Below, one piece after another: positions 23,798-36,352 of a stretch of DNA of 64,000 bases. The stretch is from Phlebopus portentosus. Its lineage: Eukaryota > Basidiomycota > Agaricomycetes > Boletales > Boletinellaceae. A program made the translations under genes and the position numbers. The notes under the pieces were generated by a model. That model was not told where the DNA came from. It worked only from the letters and a program-made list of their open reading frames with translations, and ran no database searches. The stretch is from contig JAYXKI010000001.1 in NCBI GenBank assembly GCA_037892935.1, positions 2,666,001-2,730,000 on the forward strand, in the 5' to 3' direction. The first letter of the stretch is position 1. Each line of letters opens with the position of its first letter.

Positions 23798-24148
23798 TAG
23801 TCTCAGTCAGAGACCTTATCTCGGACTAACGACGTTCACGACGGTTTCTGCAAGTCTTTTCTATTGCGTCTCGTAACAACATTGGCATCAATGGTTTGCT
23901 ATGATACTCCCATCACATGTTTTCCCTTGTGTAACATTAACGATGTTTCGCTTTGTCGCTGGTGCTTTGTATGCATATTTTACTCGTTGAGGATCCATTT
24001 ATGACGATTTTCACGTGGAGTTCCCAATATTAGCTCTGACTCAGCATTTCCTACTGCCGCATTCAGGCAGGCGGTGTAGCCATGACCATAGCGCTGACGA
24101 GTGAATATCCATTGCTTTCTCTTTTACTACATTCATCTACCCTTCACG
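23798..24148. other. Intergenic, no gene seen
   Basis: 351 bp with no sustained coding frame; 3' end of the small hypothetical gene and promoter of the WW gene. Confidence 0.4.
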
Positions 24149-25030
24149 ATGACAGAGGAACCGCCCCTTCCTTACGGCTGGATCAAAGAGTATGACGAGC
24201 GATACCAGCAGCATTATTATGTACGTGATGGCTATATGCGCCCTCTGTCCTCCATCGTACTCACTACTTGCTCTTATACATAGGTTGATACCAAGGCAGA
24301 CCCGCCTCGCAGTATTTGGGTGCATCCGTACGAGGACGAGCAGTTTCTAAAAGAGCATCCTGACGTCCGAGAGAAAGTTGGCTCGAAGTATGGGCGTCCT
24401 TCTGGAGCTCCTCCTCCAGCTGATAGCCGCTCGTCGTCATACCGTAACGAAGCCACCGGTCCATCTGCTAGTACGTCTGACCGAGACAAGGAGAAGGAGA
24501 AGAGGGGTTTCTTTGCGAAGCTGAAGAATAAGGCTATAGGAACCAAGGAGGAAAGGGAGGCACAGAGGCGTTTAGAGGAGGAGCAAAGACAGCGTGCCCT
24601 CGAAGCTCGGCGTCAAATGATGATACAGCGACAGCAAGCTTACGGCAACCGCTTTCCCCAGCAGGGTCTTGGGGGTGGTTTTGGTGGAGGTGGATCACAA
24701 CAAGGATACTATCCTCAGCAGTCTGGTTATTACCCTTCTCAGCAAGCACCTCGTAGAGGCGGTCTGGGAGGCGGAGGTATGGCTGTAAGTCCATCATCCA
24801 TCTGTCATTGAGTCCATGCACTGACCTAACTTAACAATATCTCAGATGCCGATTCTCGGAGGACTAGCTGGTGTAAGTTATCATACATTTGCAGAATTAT
24901 TGTGTCTCATTCACCTTAATCGCAGGGTCTACTTCTTGGAGAAGCAATGGATGGATTTGGCGGTGATGGTGGTGGTGGTGACTTTGGTGGTGGTGATGGT
25001 GGAGGCGGTGATTTCGGAGGCGATTTCTGA
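24149..25030 (+). CDS. WW-domain protein with Gly/Gln-rich tail
   Basis: Four exons (24149-24220, 24284-24784, 24846-24872, 24926-25030) give 234 aa. The N-terminus is a WW domain: LPYGWIKEYDE supplies the first Trp, HYYVDTKADPPRSIW the aromatic core and second Trp, ending HPYEDEQF. WW domains bind Pro-rich ligands. A charged helix (RGFFAKLKNKAIGTKEERE) leads into a Gln/Tyr/Gly-rich low-complexity region (QQGYYPQQ) and a C-terminus of GGGGDFGG repeats, which often favours condensation or membrane-adjacent localisation. Exon 3 is 27 nt and encodes MPILGGLAG. Fungal proteins of this type are uncharacterised. Confidence 0.8.
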
Positions 25031-25299
25031 TTGTCTGTTCACAATACGTGTACCACCACAACCCTGTAGTACTCGTGGACTTACTCTGTCACTCCGTATG
25101 CTGGTTTAGTACTATTCTGATTCAATATAGCATCATACACGCTCCAATAAAAGGAATTCATAAGAGTTCTGGCTGGTTCAGTCACAGGCGACGATCGACG
25201 TGGGATCGGTATGACCGTGAAATTTTGTATGTAATGCCGGACGCGTCGTGTCCGCGTCCAATCTCTTGTCGCTCTGTCGTGGGCGGCTTAACGGCTCAA

Positions 25300-28200
25300 A
25301 TGCAACCTCCTTTACCGTATTCTTTAAGTCCGCATGTTTGCATTCTCTCGTCTCCAGACTTGGAGGATCTGTTTTCAACATCGTCTCTACCTCAGTTACA
25401 TGATGTCCTGGAATCATTTTCCCCGCTCCCTAACAGTGAGCTGTCTTCTGACATACGCTCTAGTAATTACAGTATGAACCTGATTGTCTAATCAGTCACC
25501 ACACGAACAACGACCTTGGCTACTGTGCAGCACGCAAAATTCACCCTACGTTTCTCCAATCTCTCAGAAATCGAAACTGCGTGCAAAGAGGATGAGGAGC
25601 AGCGCGCTGGCCGCTTTGTAGATTGGATCAGCTCGCGCATAAGCCGTAAGTGCGCACAATGGGTCGAAGAAGTTGAGCGCAGAGAGTCGGAGAAGGGACA
25701 GCTTGATCAAAGTACTGCTGAGGAAACTCCTGAGCCATGGTGGGAGGAGATGAAGCGCTGCGCCGAGGGCGATCATGTACCTTCGAGAGTCGAAGGCTGG
25801 AATCATCCTACTTCAAGTAAGCATATTCATATTATATAGAATCATGAACCACTCATAATTCCCAACACGAAGTTATATTTGCTGTATCGACGAATACTGC
25901 GAACCCTCTGAATGCTCTGGCGAATCTATACGCTCGACAGCTCGACCTCCCGCTTTGGGTTGATAGTGTTCATCTCCGATACATTCTTGTGGTACATTCA
26001 GAAAGATGTCTCCTTAATGACGATGAGTACGCGTTGTCGCATTTCTCTCCTCGTTTTCAGCTTCTAAATGTTTTATTCTAGAGCTAGCGCTCTATATAAT
26101 GCTGTAAAGAAGCAGTACGGGCTAAACACAGGCTTCCTTCGACTCAGCCTCCCATCACCGCCGCCACCTCCCGTTTTCACCATTTCTTTTTATCCCAGAT
26201 TGCCACCTACTGTTTATCAGAATGGTTTACCTACGATGCAACAAGACACGGCTCGTCTGTCATTAACTGAAAGCAAGTCTGGAGAAATGGGCAATGCAAT
26301 ACGAATGTGCGATTCGGATATCCAGGCTACCGCGCAATTCTTACGTGAGTTTGTCACAACAACTCTTATTCCATGGATGGAGAAATGTGTAATGGATTGG
26401 AATGAATCAGTGAGCATGACTCGCAACATGTCCAATGGGGCATGTTTATTGACGCAAAGTAGTTTACCTCCAATCGGCGTCTACCCTCTCGACTGTTTTC
26501 AACGACGCGACGGCTATTCGGTTCTTCATCACCTTCTCCTTCTTCACCAACGACCCCAGGACATTCATACTCAAATTCAGGGAGCTCCCTCAGTAATGGG
26601 ACTTCAGTGACTATGCAACAACGGCGATTAGCTGAGTTTGCTACCGTGCTGGGCGACTTGAAGCTTGCGGTGAGCGTTTGGGAAGCCCTAAGGAAGGAAT
26701 CAAGAGACATGATTGGCTCGGTACGTTTCTTGTTATCGGTGACTGATGATATCTTACCCCTAAGCAGGATATTCTTCCCTTATTGCTTTCTCCATCCCAA
26801 GCCTTACAACTACACGCGCTTAGTGCTATCTCCGTTCAATCTCTTGGGAGTGCCGAGTCGTCTGCGAAGGCTCAGGTCCGCAACATGATTCATGCAGTCC
26901 GGTGGGAACTCGGAACAAGCACGACCGATTTTCTCAGTGACATTCTGGATGGAGACCGATGGCTCGCATGGGCTGCGGGAAATGTTAGCATTGTAGTAGA
27001 CTGCCGTATACTGCGTAACTGATGCTTTATTCAGGCAGAAGAAACCCCAGCGGCAATGCTTCTTGCCCACTCCGCGGTCTTAAGCTCCCGGAAAGGGTGT
27101 AGAAGAAGGGCGGCGATGTTATATGTGGTAGCTGCTCGCCGTCTAGAAAAGATCGGAATTGTGAGTTCGTCGACGCGTTTTAGAATGCTACTTATCGTTT
27201 GTGTTCAGAGACCACTTACGCTCCACTTCTTCCGAAGAGCGCACACATTATTCATGCATCCTCCAGAAAAAACTCTTTCACCATTATTTGATGATGCAGA
27301 GAATCGACCACAGGAACAAGAAAGTTCCTTCAATGCTATAGTTCCCAGCATTGAACACTCTATCGGTAGGCCATTCCCTGAGTAAAAGATGATCGTGACC
27401 TCACATCCACAAAGGACGTTTGATGTACACTGTGGGAGAGACCGAGAAAGCCATTAGACTATTTCTCGGTCTTCTACATGGATCCCCTACTTCGTCAGCG
27501 GCGTACGATATCAACTTGAACGACAACTTGCTGTTGCGCGAAGACTCGGGAGCTGACAGGGCGTTTCTTGAAGATTTCCGACTTTCATTTGAAGTGCGAA
27601 CTTTTCATCTACCAGATTGCGTTATATCTGACTGACGCATCTTAGCATTTCATCGCCACGAATGGGCAAGGCGCGATTCCGGACGATCTAAAATTACCGT
27701 TCAGATTCTCCAGACCCAAGTCTGTAAAAGTCCGGCTTAATGACGAACGGCATCCTCAGGATGTATCTGTTTGGGAGGAGAGAGAGCAACAGTGGCGGGA
27801 ATTCTGGAGGGGCAAAGGCAAACAGGATCTGAAATCTGGTGGAACCGGATTCGTCGGAGGTAAGCATAAAGTTCACTGTTGTAAAGTCATCTCGCTTATG
27901 AAAGTATAGAACATCTTTGGGTGGATGTGACACTGTGCAATCCACTGAACGTTGCAGTGACTTTAACAAATCTCACGCTGAGCGTGGACGATGGAATGAA
28001 CTCAGAGAGCTCAAGTGCCGACCTAGAAGTAGAAACCATCGAGGAGATTTATCTTAATGCAAGGGAGCGCAGAACGGTTCGTTAGTCGTGTTCCCAGACG
28101 TCTTGTCTTGATTTTCAGTTTTGTGCAGGTATCAATATCCGTCAAAACCCGCAGACCATCCAACTTGACAGTGGCAATGTTATCATATGCATTTCTTGGT

Positions 28201-30155
28201 CTTCTGCCCGCAACCGAATCGCTTGCTGTCCGAGGCAAACGACTACACGACACTGCATATCAGCGGCAAAACAAAGTTTATGCTGCAGATGTTCTGCCCA
28301 AAGTAGAGGTCGAGGGACGAGAGCAGCGACTTCTAACGACATTCATTGATGCCCAGCCGGTCACCCTTGCTCGAGGCGAGGCGATGCAGATCTCGCTTCG
28401 CTTAGAGAACATGGGAACTAAAAATATTGGCGAGGTATGGCTTGTTCATGGCCCTTCGGACGAGATCTGGATGGAAGAAAACGAGCCTAATGCTGGTGTG
28501 TTCATCACTGTATATCTATGTCGTTGAGATTAGTATCTGATATCTTGCTCTTTGGCAGTCGCGAGCGACAAATTCATGTCAACAAACTCTGTTCGTTCTC
28601 CTGGTCCTGTTAAACTTCCCTTGCGGTCCGTATTGGATGGAACCATTCTCGAGCCAGAAGAGGTAATTGAGATCCCGTTTGTGTTTCACGCCTCCGAAAC
28701 CGGTCGATTGGATTTGCATTTCATGCTTGTTTTCCGCGAGGTAAATGTATCTGAACTACTCAACATGTATGGCTTTTAACGAGTTCTGTATCAGTCGGAA
28801 CACAACGACTTCAGGAGCATATGCTTAAAACGATCGTTCGACGTCAAGCGCTTGGTCGACATTTCCATAACCTCCAGACCCAGTGGCTGCCTTGATTATT
28901 TGTTCACCTTAGACATGCAAGTTCGAAATTTGAGCGGGTCAACTGAAGTGAATATCACTGGTGTGACAACCGTAAGTCCGACCTGGCGATGTAAATCTAT
29001 AACCGACATGCCTTGGTGAGAGTTCTGTATAGTCTGTCTTCGATGCATACTGATTCTCTATTTAGTGGATCATTACCAGCAAGCCAGGCGAGACAAATAT
29101 TACTTGGCGCAAGCCGTGATGAGGTTGAATCCGCGTCTTCCTTAGAGACTCGAGAGTTTGTATTGTCTAGGTTCGCGGAAGTTCTGAACGGTCAAGAGCT
29201 GTCTCCTTCGGATCCGCCTCCAATCGAATTACTCTATTCAAGCTATTGTCAGGTATGTTCTCTGCGTGGGATAAACCTTTGATGGCTGATTTTCTTACAG
29301 GATGATAATACTGCTAAGTTGGGACTGGTTAAAACAAGGCATCTACTCGACGCTAGCAAGCGACGAGTAGTTGTCCAATCGCTTCGAATAGCCCATCCTT
29401 ACATCCCTTCTTCAACTCATTCGCATATATTTCCTCTATTTAATCCTTCAGCGCTAGACATCATTCTATTCTGGGATATTCCGTCATCAGGCCGATCCGG
29501 GTACATCCTTGCTACAGGCTTAATACTTGGCGCGACACACGCTCCCCTGCGAGATGCTATCCAAGAAGTGGAGGGAAGGAAGGCGAAGCGGAGTATGTTC
29601 GCCGAAACACAACGCGAAAGGGAGGAAATTCTTGAGTCGATCAGGAATAGTGAATGGAACATGGAAATGAATCCTCTGATCACAACCATCCATTATGAGG
29701 AAACTGTCGGCCATGATTTCTCTACCGGGTAAGAAAGTCCCATCCATTCTTAACCATGCTTGTACACTGAATTTTAATTTTGAAGGCCATGCGCTGTTCC
29801 TGTAACTTTCAACTTTCGGAATTACTCTTCCACGCACGACGTGCGGTTCCTATTGAAACTGCCTTCTTCTGATACTGTGCCACGCACAGGTCTACGACCT
29901 CCTGCTTTCTCTGGGCGATTGACACGGCGAGGACAACTCGCTTCTTCACAGCATACCAGTATTGTCGCGAAGATATGGGTGACGCAACCGGGCGCTTATT
30001 CGGTCAGTGGGTGGGAAGTGGAGACGGAGGTGTTAGAGCCGCCGGAATCTGCAGATGCTCCTTCTAAATCTTCCACTAGACGTATTCGACAGCGATACAC
30101 AGAAGGACCCTCAATTCATACCGTTGGATCTATTACTGTGGTACATCGTGCATAA
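25300..30155 (+). CDS. TRS85: Trs85/TRAPPC8, TRAPPIII complex subunit
   Basis: Trs85 is the defining subunit of TRAPPIII, the Ypt1/Rab1 exchange factor used in autophagy and Golgi traffic. I resolve 17 exons: 25300-25435, 25496-25816, 25873-26026, 26082-26409, 26463-26720, 26768-26983, 27035-27160, 27209-27365, 27415-27593, 27646-27859, 27910-28076, 28129-28495, 28559-28740, 28795-29015, 29066-29252, 29301-29728, 29786-30155, summing to 1,336 aa with all phases consistent. The N-terminal part has the family's [15 protein letters not shown] start and the [15 protein letters not shown] helix. The middle is an alpha-solenoid. The C-terminal third is a string of Ig-like beta domains ([19 protein letters not shown]). 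Some introns are multiples of three and stop-free, so unspliced frames look deceptively long. Confidence 0.85.
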
Positions 30156-30357
30156 TACAAGTATACACAGCCTAGGATTAGTCATTGTAACCAGAACGTT
30201 CATTATCTTCAAGCCATGGTCATCGCAATGAAAAGAGCGGCAGAAGCATTCCCTCCAAAAATAAGACATCAGCAAGTAAAACATCACGCCATGTATTACC
30301 GTAAGACATTAAAAGTGTGATGTTAGCCAGGAGAAAATCTGCAAGTTAGGACATCGA

Positions 30358-32319
30358 TCAAATGTCTTCTTCCATTTTGGTCCTCTTTTCCTCAGATTGT
30401 TCTCGCGAATCTCCTTCTACAAGCTTACGTTTGATCGGACCAGTGCCATCGATCGCGGCCGCCGAGGGATTTCGACGGGCCCAGCTAGGTCTTCCCCGCT
30501 GTGCACTGATGCTAGTGCGACTCGCTTTCTTTGCCTTCCGCATATACTTTTTGGCAAGCGCGTCAATTTCTGGGAATAAATTCCATTAATAGACTGAAAC
30601 ACAATTAAGAGGCTTGGGTCCTTACCATTTCCCTTACGACGGTAATACTCCCTCCAGGAGGCCTGTGTTCTTTGGGGATACTACATTGGTCTTATTGAGC
30701 TTACTGAATAAGCTTGAAATCAGATCACAAACGCTTACAGCAGCAAAGAAACTCTCCCATTCCCTACGGCCATTGAACCATTCTGGAGAACTTGCTATAT
30801 GTTTTGCAAGTACACGCTTCTCGACTATAGAAAACACGGAGCCAGCCTCGCCGAGTTGGCCCTCCTCATCCGTAGAACCCTGGGCATCACTATCATCCTC
30901 TTCGTCATAAGTATCACTACTTTCGTCCTCTGACTTCGAGCTCGACGATCCAGAATTAGAGGCTTCGCCGGATTCGCTGTCGGAGCTTTCCTTATAAGAT
31001 ATCCTTCGAGCAGCAGCAGCGGCGCGTGATCGGGGATTTACAGCCTTGACGGAAGTAGTGCCTTTCCACGACTGGATCGCAGCCTCTCGGTCCGCCTCGT
31101 CAAGTTGGGTAAGAAGGTACATCTTATCGGCGACATCCTCGTGTCTGTGCCAGTATGTACGCCAAGATAAGGCGGAGTGATGGGGTACCTGAAAGCTTAT
31201 ACGTAAGTCTAAATCACTCCGTTAGGCGCCCATAAACATACCTTCTGTCCGAGGAGTTCACAAAGTCCCGCTTTGGAAAGTTCGGGATGGCGGGCCAAAT
31301 CATAAGCAATTCGTCTAAAGAAGAAAATGGCGTCCTGTTCGGTATATCGTGAATTGGGTCCAGGTGGCGGGGGAGACGGAGACCGCGAAGGAGCAGCCGG
31401 GAGACCCGTACTTTCATCTACGGCCACAGCGGGAGGAATTTTAGCAAGAAGATCATTCGACGGCGCGCTGCTTAGGCTATTGAGGGTTCTTCGAGAGGGA
31501 GTATCGCCCCTGTTCTCCGATGATTTGTGCTCTGATTTGCCGTTCGCCTCCTTCTCTTTTTTCGTCGTTACAACTCGTGTTGGAGTGTTCTCCTTAGATT
31601 TTCCTTTTTTAAGGACGCTTGCTGAGCGTTCTTCAGATGCCTGTGATTTCTGATCCTCAGATTTTGTTCTTAAATGCTGTGATTTCCTCTCAGCGGCTGG
31701 AGAAGGGCGGAAACTGTTGTTCACCACAGGACTTGAGGATCTTTGCTTGGCATAAACGTTGGAACTCGAAGGGGTTTGTCTCGAGAGATTGTCAACCAGT
31801 GCATCAATTGTTTGTTTGTTCTCGAGGAAGTAATCTTTCCAGGCAAACGCCATGATGCCACTATGCTGGCACACAAGCAGATTCTTGTGAGCATGCATCG
31901 GAAATTATAAAGTAGAATAAAAGACATACCCCATGCAAGCTCTCCAACGCCGCCTTATATGTAAGGCCTCTCTTTGTTTGTTCGTAAATAACCTGAGCGA
32001 GTAGCGGATTATCTGAAGGCTGTGGTGTGCGCATTTCGGGCTGGTCAAATACAGGCGTCGGAACGTGCTGCTGTTGAGGTTGAGGGTGCTGCGCGAATTG
32101 CTGCTGTTGATGGGACACGTTGAAAGTATAGTTCTGCAGCATTTGCTGCATCATCATGGACGCATAAGGCGACTGATTGCTGTTGTTGGGTGTAGCATGA
32201 GGAAGGAGCTGCGCGTTCTGTTGATGAGTTGCGGAAGATGGACGGTGAGGTGGAAGTATCAAAGGTTGAGACCACTGCGAACCAGATGAGGGGGGCGGGG
32301 TATAATACGAGGACATCAT
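30358..32319 (-). CDS. Protein with three Rap1/Myb-like modules, likely chromatin-associated
   Basis: Five exons (32319-31930, 31865-31242, 31188-30739, 30662-30626, 30569-30358) give 570 aa. The N-terminus is Gln/Pro/Ser-rich. Three segments share a Trp-centred pattern: FAWKDYFLENKQTIDALV (~135-155); YTEQDAIFFFRRI...SWRTYWHRHEDVADKM (~300-370); and EKRVLAKHIASSPEW...SWREYYRRKGNEIDAL (~445-510). The second and third resemble Rap1-type Myb folds, where a hydrophobic helix is followed by SWRxxY. An acidic Ser/Glu/Asp stretch separates them and the tail is basic with a bipartite nuclear signal-like end (KRKLVEGDSR). This suggests a nuclear DNA- or chromatin-binding role; that is inference. Convergent with TRS85. 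Confidence 0.7.
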
Positions 32320-32751
32320 GGACAACTGAAGAGAGAACTGCGCGAGAAACGAAAGGCGCTGTAAGATGAGATGGCTGTGTGGGGAAGAGGACGCGAGAGC
32401 GGGTGACCGTACGCGTCGACAAAGCAAAGCTCGAGTTGCTACCTTTGGCAATTTTGGATTACGTACTCCCCTTGAACAAGCCACCAGTCCTAACCTAACA
32501 GTAACACCCGTTGATCGATGGTCTATATTATATTCTTTCTGTATTTCTGTATTTTTTTTTGTTAACTCCAGCATCCCATGCTAATCATACAGCTTTCATT
32601 TGTAGTGTTGACGGCTGAGATCCCTTCTTAACTAAACCAATAGCATGTTCCGCTCGCCCCGTTCCCCGTCGGTACCTCTTACGTCACGTGTGCCTCCTCG
32701 GATCTACTTAAGCACCATGTAACAACATTAGTCTCCCGTTCCAAAGTTCTC
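32320..32751. promoter_or_regulatory. Divergent promoter region with ACGTCACGTG element
   Basis: 432 bp between the divergent Myb-like gene and the dehydrogenase gene. At about 32680-32689 the sequence ACGTCACGTG combines a CRE-like ACGTCA with a CACGTG E-box, a likely activator site. The dehydrogenase ATG follows ~65 bp later. Confidence 0.4.
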
Positions 32752-35184
32752 ATGTCTCTGCCTCGTCTTTCTCGTATAGCTCGCGCTTCTGCGATTCGTT
32801 CGTATGCAACCGCCTCAGAAATACGAGTAAAGAGCCCGCTGGTAGGCTTGAGTTCCGTTGCCCTCGAGAAGGCTGAGCAACTTTCGGCGAACTGGAGGGG
32901 CACCAGCGCATCTGGAGATGCTACAAAGAACTACATTGGCGGCCAGTTTGTAGACAGTAAAGCAGACACTCTTATTGACGTCCTTGATCCTGTTAGTGAT
33001 TTGACTCGACTTTCTTGATGCGCATGTAGCTCATGTACCATTCAGTCGACTCAAACGCTTCTTACCAGAGTGCCGGAGACCACCCGCTCTGAATTTGAAA
33101 GTGCGGTTGATGCTGCTTCAGAAGCTTACAAATCATGGGGCCGTACAAGTGTGCTCACCCGACAGAGGATTGCTCTTGAGCTCCAGCACCTGCTTCGGGA
33201 AAATGCAGACGCATTAGCGAACAGCATTGTGCTTGAGCAGGGAAAAACACTTGCTGGTACTCTTCATGGAGTTAGGTTCCATGTGCAACAGCAAACTTAA
33301 TATATTTCATGCCAGATGCTCATGGAGATGTTTTGCGTGGTCTTCAAGTTGTCGAGACTGCTTGCGGAATTACGTCTACGATTCTCGGTGACAAGCTGGA
33401 AGTGAGCAAGGATATGGATACTGAGACTCGACGTTTGCCTCTTGGTGTCTGTGCCAGCATTGCGCCATTTAACTTTCCTGCGTAATTCTGCACTTAAGAT
33501 ACCATGCCTATGAAAGCTGATTTCTCTTGTCGTTAGAATGATTCCGCTTTGGACTATTCCTATGGCAGTTGTGACTGGTAATACACTTGTCCTGAAACCT
33601 TCAGAACGCGATCCCGGCGCAGCTATGATAATCGCTGAGTGCGTATTCAGGTTCTAGAAATGAAGATGCCTTGCTAAGTTTTTCTCAGACTTTGCGAACG
33701 TGCTGGACTACCTTCTGGCGTCCTGAATGTTGTTCATGTAAGTGTCACTTCAAGTCTGGCGTATCGCACCCATCCTAATTTGACGTCAGGGAACAGCACC
33801 AACAGTCAATGCTATTTGCGACCACCCAGCCGTCAAAGCTATCAGTTTCGTTGGAGGTTCGCCTTTTTCTGTATTGCTTCTGTGGCGGAACCAGATCTAA
33901 TACTCATCTTCCCCAGGTGACCGGGCTGGCAAGCATATCTATGACAGGTTAACTAAACATTTGGCTTACTTCGTTCTTTTTGCTAATGTCAATCTCAGAG
34001 GGACCAGTAACGGAAAGCGAGTCCAAGTAAGCCCATAATCACTGTAGATTCGGAGCACTTTCCAACCTGCTTTCCAAGGCAAACATGGGAGCCAAGAATC
34101 ACGCTGTAATCATGCCTGATGGTATCACATATTCATTCTCCTACGAATAACAGAATTATTATCTGAGTCTAACTCGATTGCAGCGAACAAAAACACAGCT
34201 ATCAATTCAATCCTTGGAGCGGCTTTCGGCGCAGCCGGTCAGCGCTGCATGGCTATCTCTGTTGGTGAGCTTTGCTCATATCATCTGCGTAGGTTAAACA
34301 ACTGCTTAAGATCTGGACCGAAGCTATACTCGTCGGCACTGCCCAGTCTCTGCTACCGGAACTGATTGAACGTGCCAAGACGCTCAAAGTAAACGGCGGG
34401 TTTGAACAAGGCGCAGATTTGTGTGTATCCTTCATAAATCTTGATTTAACGTGCTAATCCAGGGTTCTACTTTGCAGAGGACCATTGATCTCTCCAGCAG
34501 CGAAGCAGAGAGTCGATGGATTGATTTCTTCCGTCGAAGAAGAGGGCGGTCGCATTCTTCTAGATGGTCGACGTGTCGAAGTTCCTGGATACCCAGACGG
34601 AAACTTCGTCGCTCCTACGATCGTAGAAGTGACAGTTGATATGAAAGCTTACAAGTGAGTCCTTTTAATCTGTATGTTTCGTCCTTTTTTTGAGTAGCGC
34701 TTCAGGCAAGAAATCTTCGGACCTGTTCTCTGTGTCATTCCTGCTGACACACTCGACGATGCTCTTGACATTATTAACGCAAACAAATACGGAAACGGAA
34801 CTGGTCGGTTTTCCTACCCATACATTGCCTTTGTATATAGACTGATATCTGTTTTCATTAGCTATTTTCACGCAATCTGGTGCGACTGCGCGCAAGTTTG
34901 AGCGAGAAGTAGAAGTAGGCCAAGTCGGGATCAATGTACCCATTCCGGTACCTCTGCCAATGTTCTCGTGGAGCGGAAACAAGGCCAGCTTCCTTGGTGA
35001 CATTTCTTACTACGGGAGAAGTGGAATCGACTTCTACACACAGACAAAGGTATGGCTGATGCAACCGGTTCCACACGAAATCAAGAAAACTTACTGTCTT
35101 TTTCTGTAGACCATCACCAGTTTGTGGAAAGCAGAGGACGCGATTGGAAATAAAGCTTCAGTTGATATGCCTACGATGCGTTGA
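32752..35184 (+). CDS. Methylmalonate-semialdehyde dehydrogenase (acylating), mitochondrial
   Basis: This enzyme (ALDH6A1 family) converts methylmalonate semialdehyde to propionyl-CoA and malonate semialdehyde to acetyl-CoA, in valine and pyrimidine breakdown. Fifteen exons, the first 32752-32991 and the last 35110-35184, give 550 aa with consistent phases; exons 7 and 8 are only 31 and 28 nt. Residues 1-25 are a basic, Ser/Arg-rich mitochondrial presequence ([15 protein letters not shown]). Diagnostic motifs: [28 protein letters not shown], the catalytic Cys in [18 protein letters not shown], and [14 protein letters not shown] near the C-terminus, which marks the acylating subfamily. Chosen start is the first ATG before the presequence. 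Confidence 0.9.
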
Positions 35185-35389
35185 ATGGATATGCTGCAAT
35201 GTATTAGTATCGCAAACGAGCATAAGAACTTCATCTTCGATTTGAACCATCTTCAGTGTTCAGACCTAAAGTAGCGCCTCTAATTTGAGCCTGCACGACA
35301 GATCTAGACCTTCATTACCGTTATGAAAACCTTTTAAAATATAATTATATCTAGCAAAGACAGCACAGCAAAGAATATTGCATTGCGTT

Positions 35390-36092
35390 TTATGCGTCTG
35401 ATGAAGGATGTACGGGAATTTCCGCAGGAGGTTTTTGCTTGAAGAACCGTTTCCGACGCTCTTCCCAAGTTTCTGGTGATTCGCGATCGCGTTTCTCGCC
35501 TGCGATTCTCCCAGTTCTGTCATACACGCCGACTGCGGTGCCGAGGAAGGCGCAGGAGGCGAATGCGACGGGTATTGATCTTGCTGTTTGCGCATTCCAT
35601 TGCATAATGAGTTACAAAGTTAAGAGGAATGAATATGAGGTGATGGATGACGAGCGTACCTCTAAGCCCGGCGAGGAAACCAGCTGCACAACCGCCTGCT
35701 ACGCCATTCAACGGGTCATCCTTCTCACGGGTGTTGGCCACAACAGCCTCAGTCGCAGCAAACGTGAATCCCATTGCAGCTAAAAAGGCAGCCAATAACA
35801 AACACATTAATCTCGCCAGGGTCACACACACGGCGCCTACAGAGAGAAACTCACCAAAGAACCCAATAGTCCCTCCATACCTCGTGAACACACCGGTCGC
35901 ACCCTTATTATGCTTCCCCAGCGCAGTCTGGATCGTAGCGACGAGCGTACCAGCAATACCTCCTTGCAGTCCCGCAAAGGACGCGTACCTGACTGTCGAC
36001 TTGGGCTCGTAGAAGTCGCCAACCTTGTTCTTTTCGGATTCTTTGAGTAATTGGGAGGATGGGTGGACGGCCTCGCCTGCTGTGCCCGCCAT
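35390..36092 (-). CDS. NADH:ubiquinone oxidoreductase NDUFA11-like subunit (Tim17 family fold)
   Basis: Three exons (36092-35855, 35779-35660, 35583-35390) give 183 aa. The sequence YEPKSTVRYASFAGLQGG near residue 25 and TREKDDPLNGVAGGCAAGFLAGLR near 95-120 match the fungal ~21-kDa complex I membrane subunit (NDUFA11 in animals), which sits in the inner mitochondrial membrane. Four short hydrophobic helices are visible (~35-55, ~75-95, ~105-125, ~125-145), as in the Tim17/22/23 superfamily. The C-terminal 45 residues are charged and matrix- or intermembrane-facing (GEKRDRESPETWEERRKR). Upstream in-frame ATGs exist, but the family starts at about this Met. Confidence 0.82.
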
Positions 36093-36352
36093 GGCCTTCT
36101 TCAAGGACGAAGACGAGTGCGCGGGTGAGGTGAAGGTGAAGAAGGTAGCACAGACGGCTGGAGGATGGAAGTAATTGATTTGAGAATCGGGAGGATGTGC
36201 AAACGCTGGAATCGTGACTGGTTCGGCAGACGCCGTACGGACGTCCGAGTGCTTGTTTGCAATGCACAAATAACCTCATCTCAAACCCTCAAAGTACTCG
36301 GTATTGAAGTAAAAACGACACAAATAATAATAACTAAAAACGACATAAAGCA

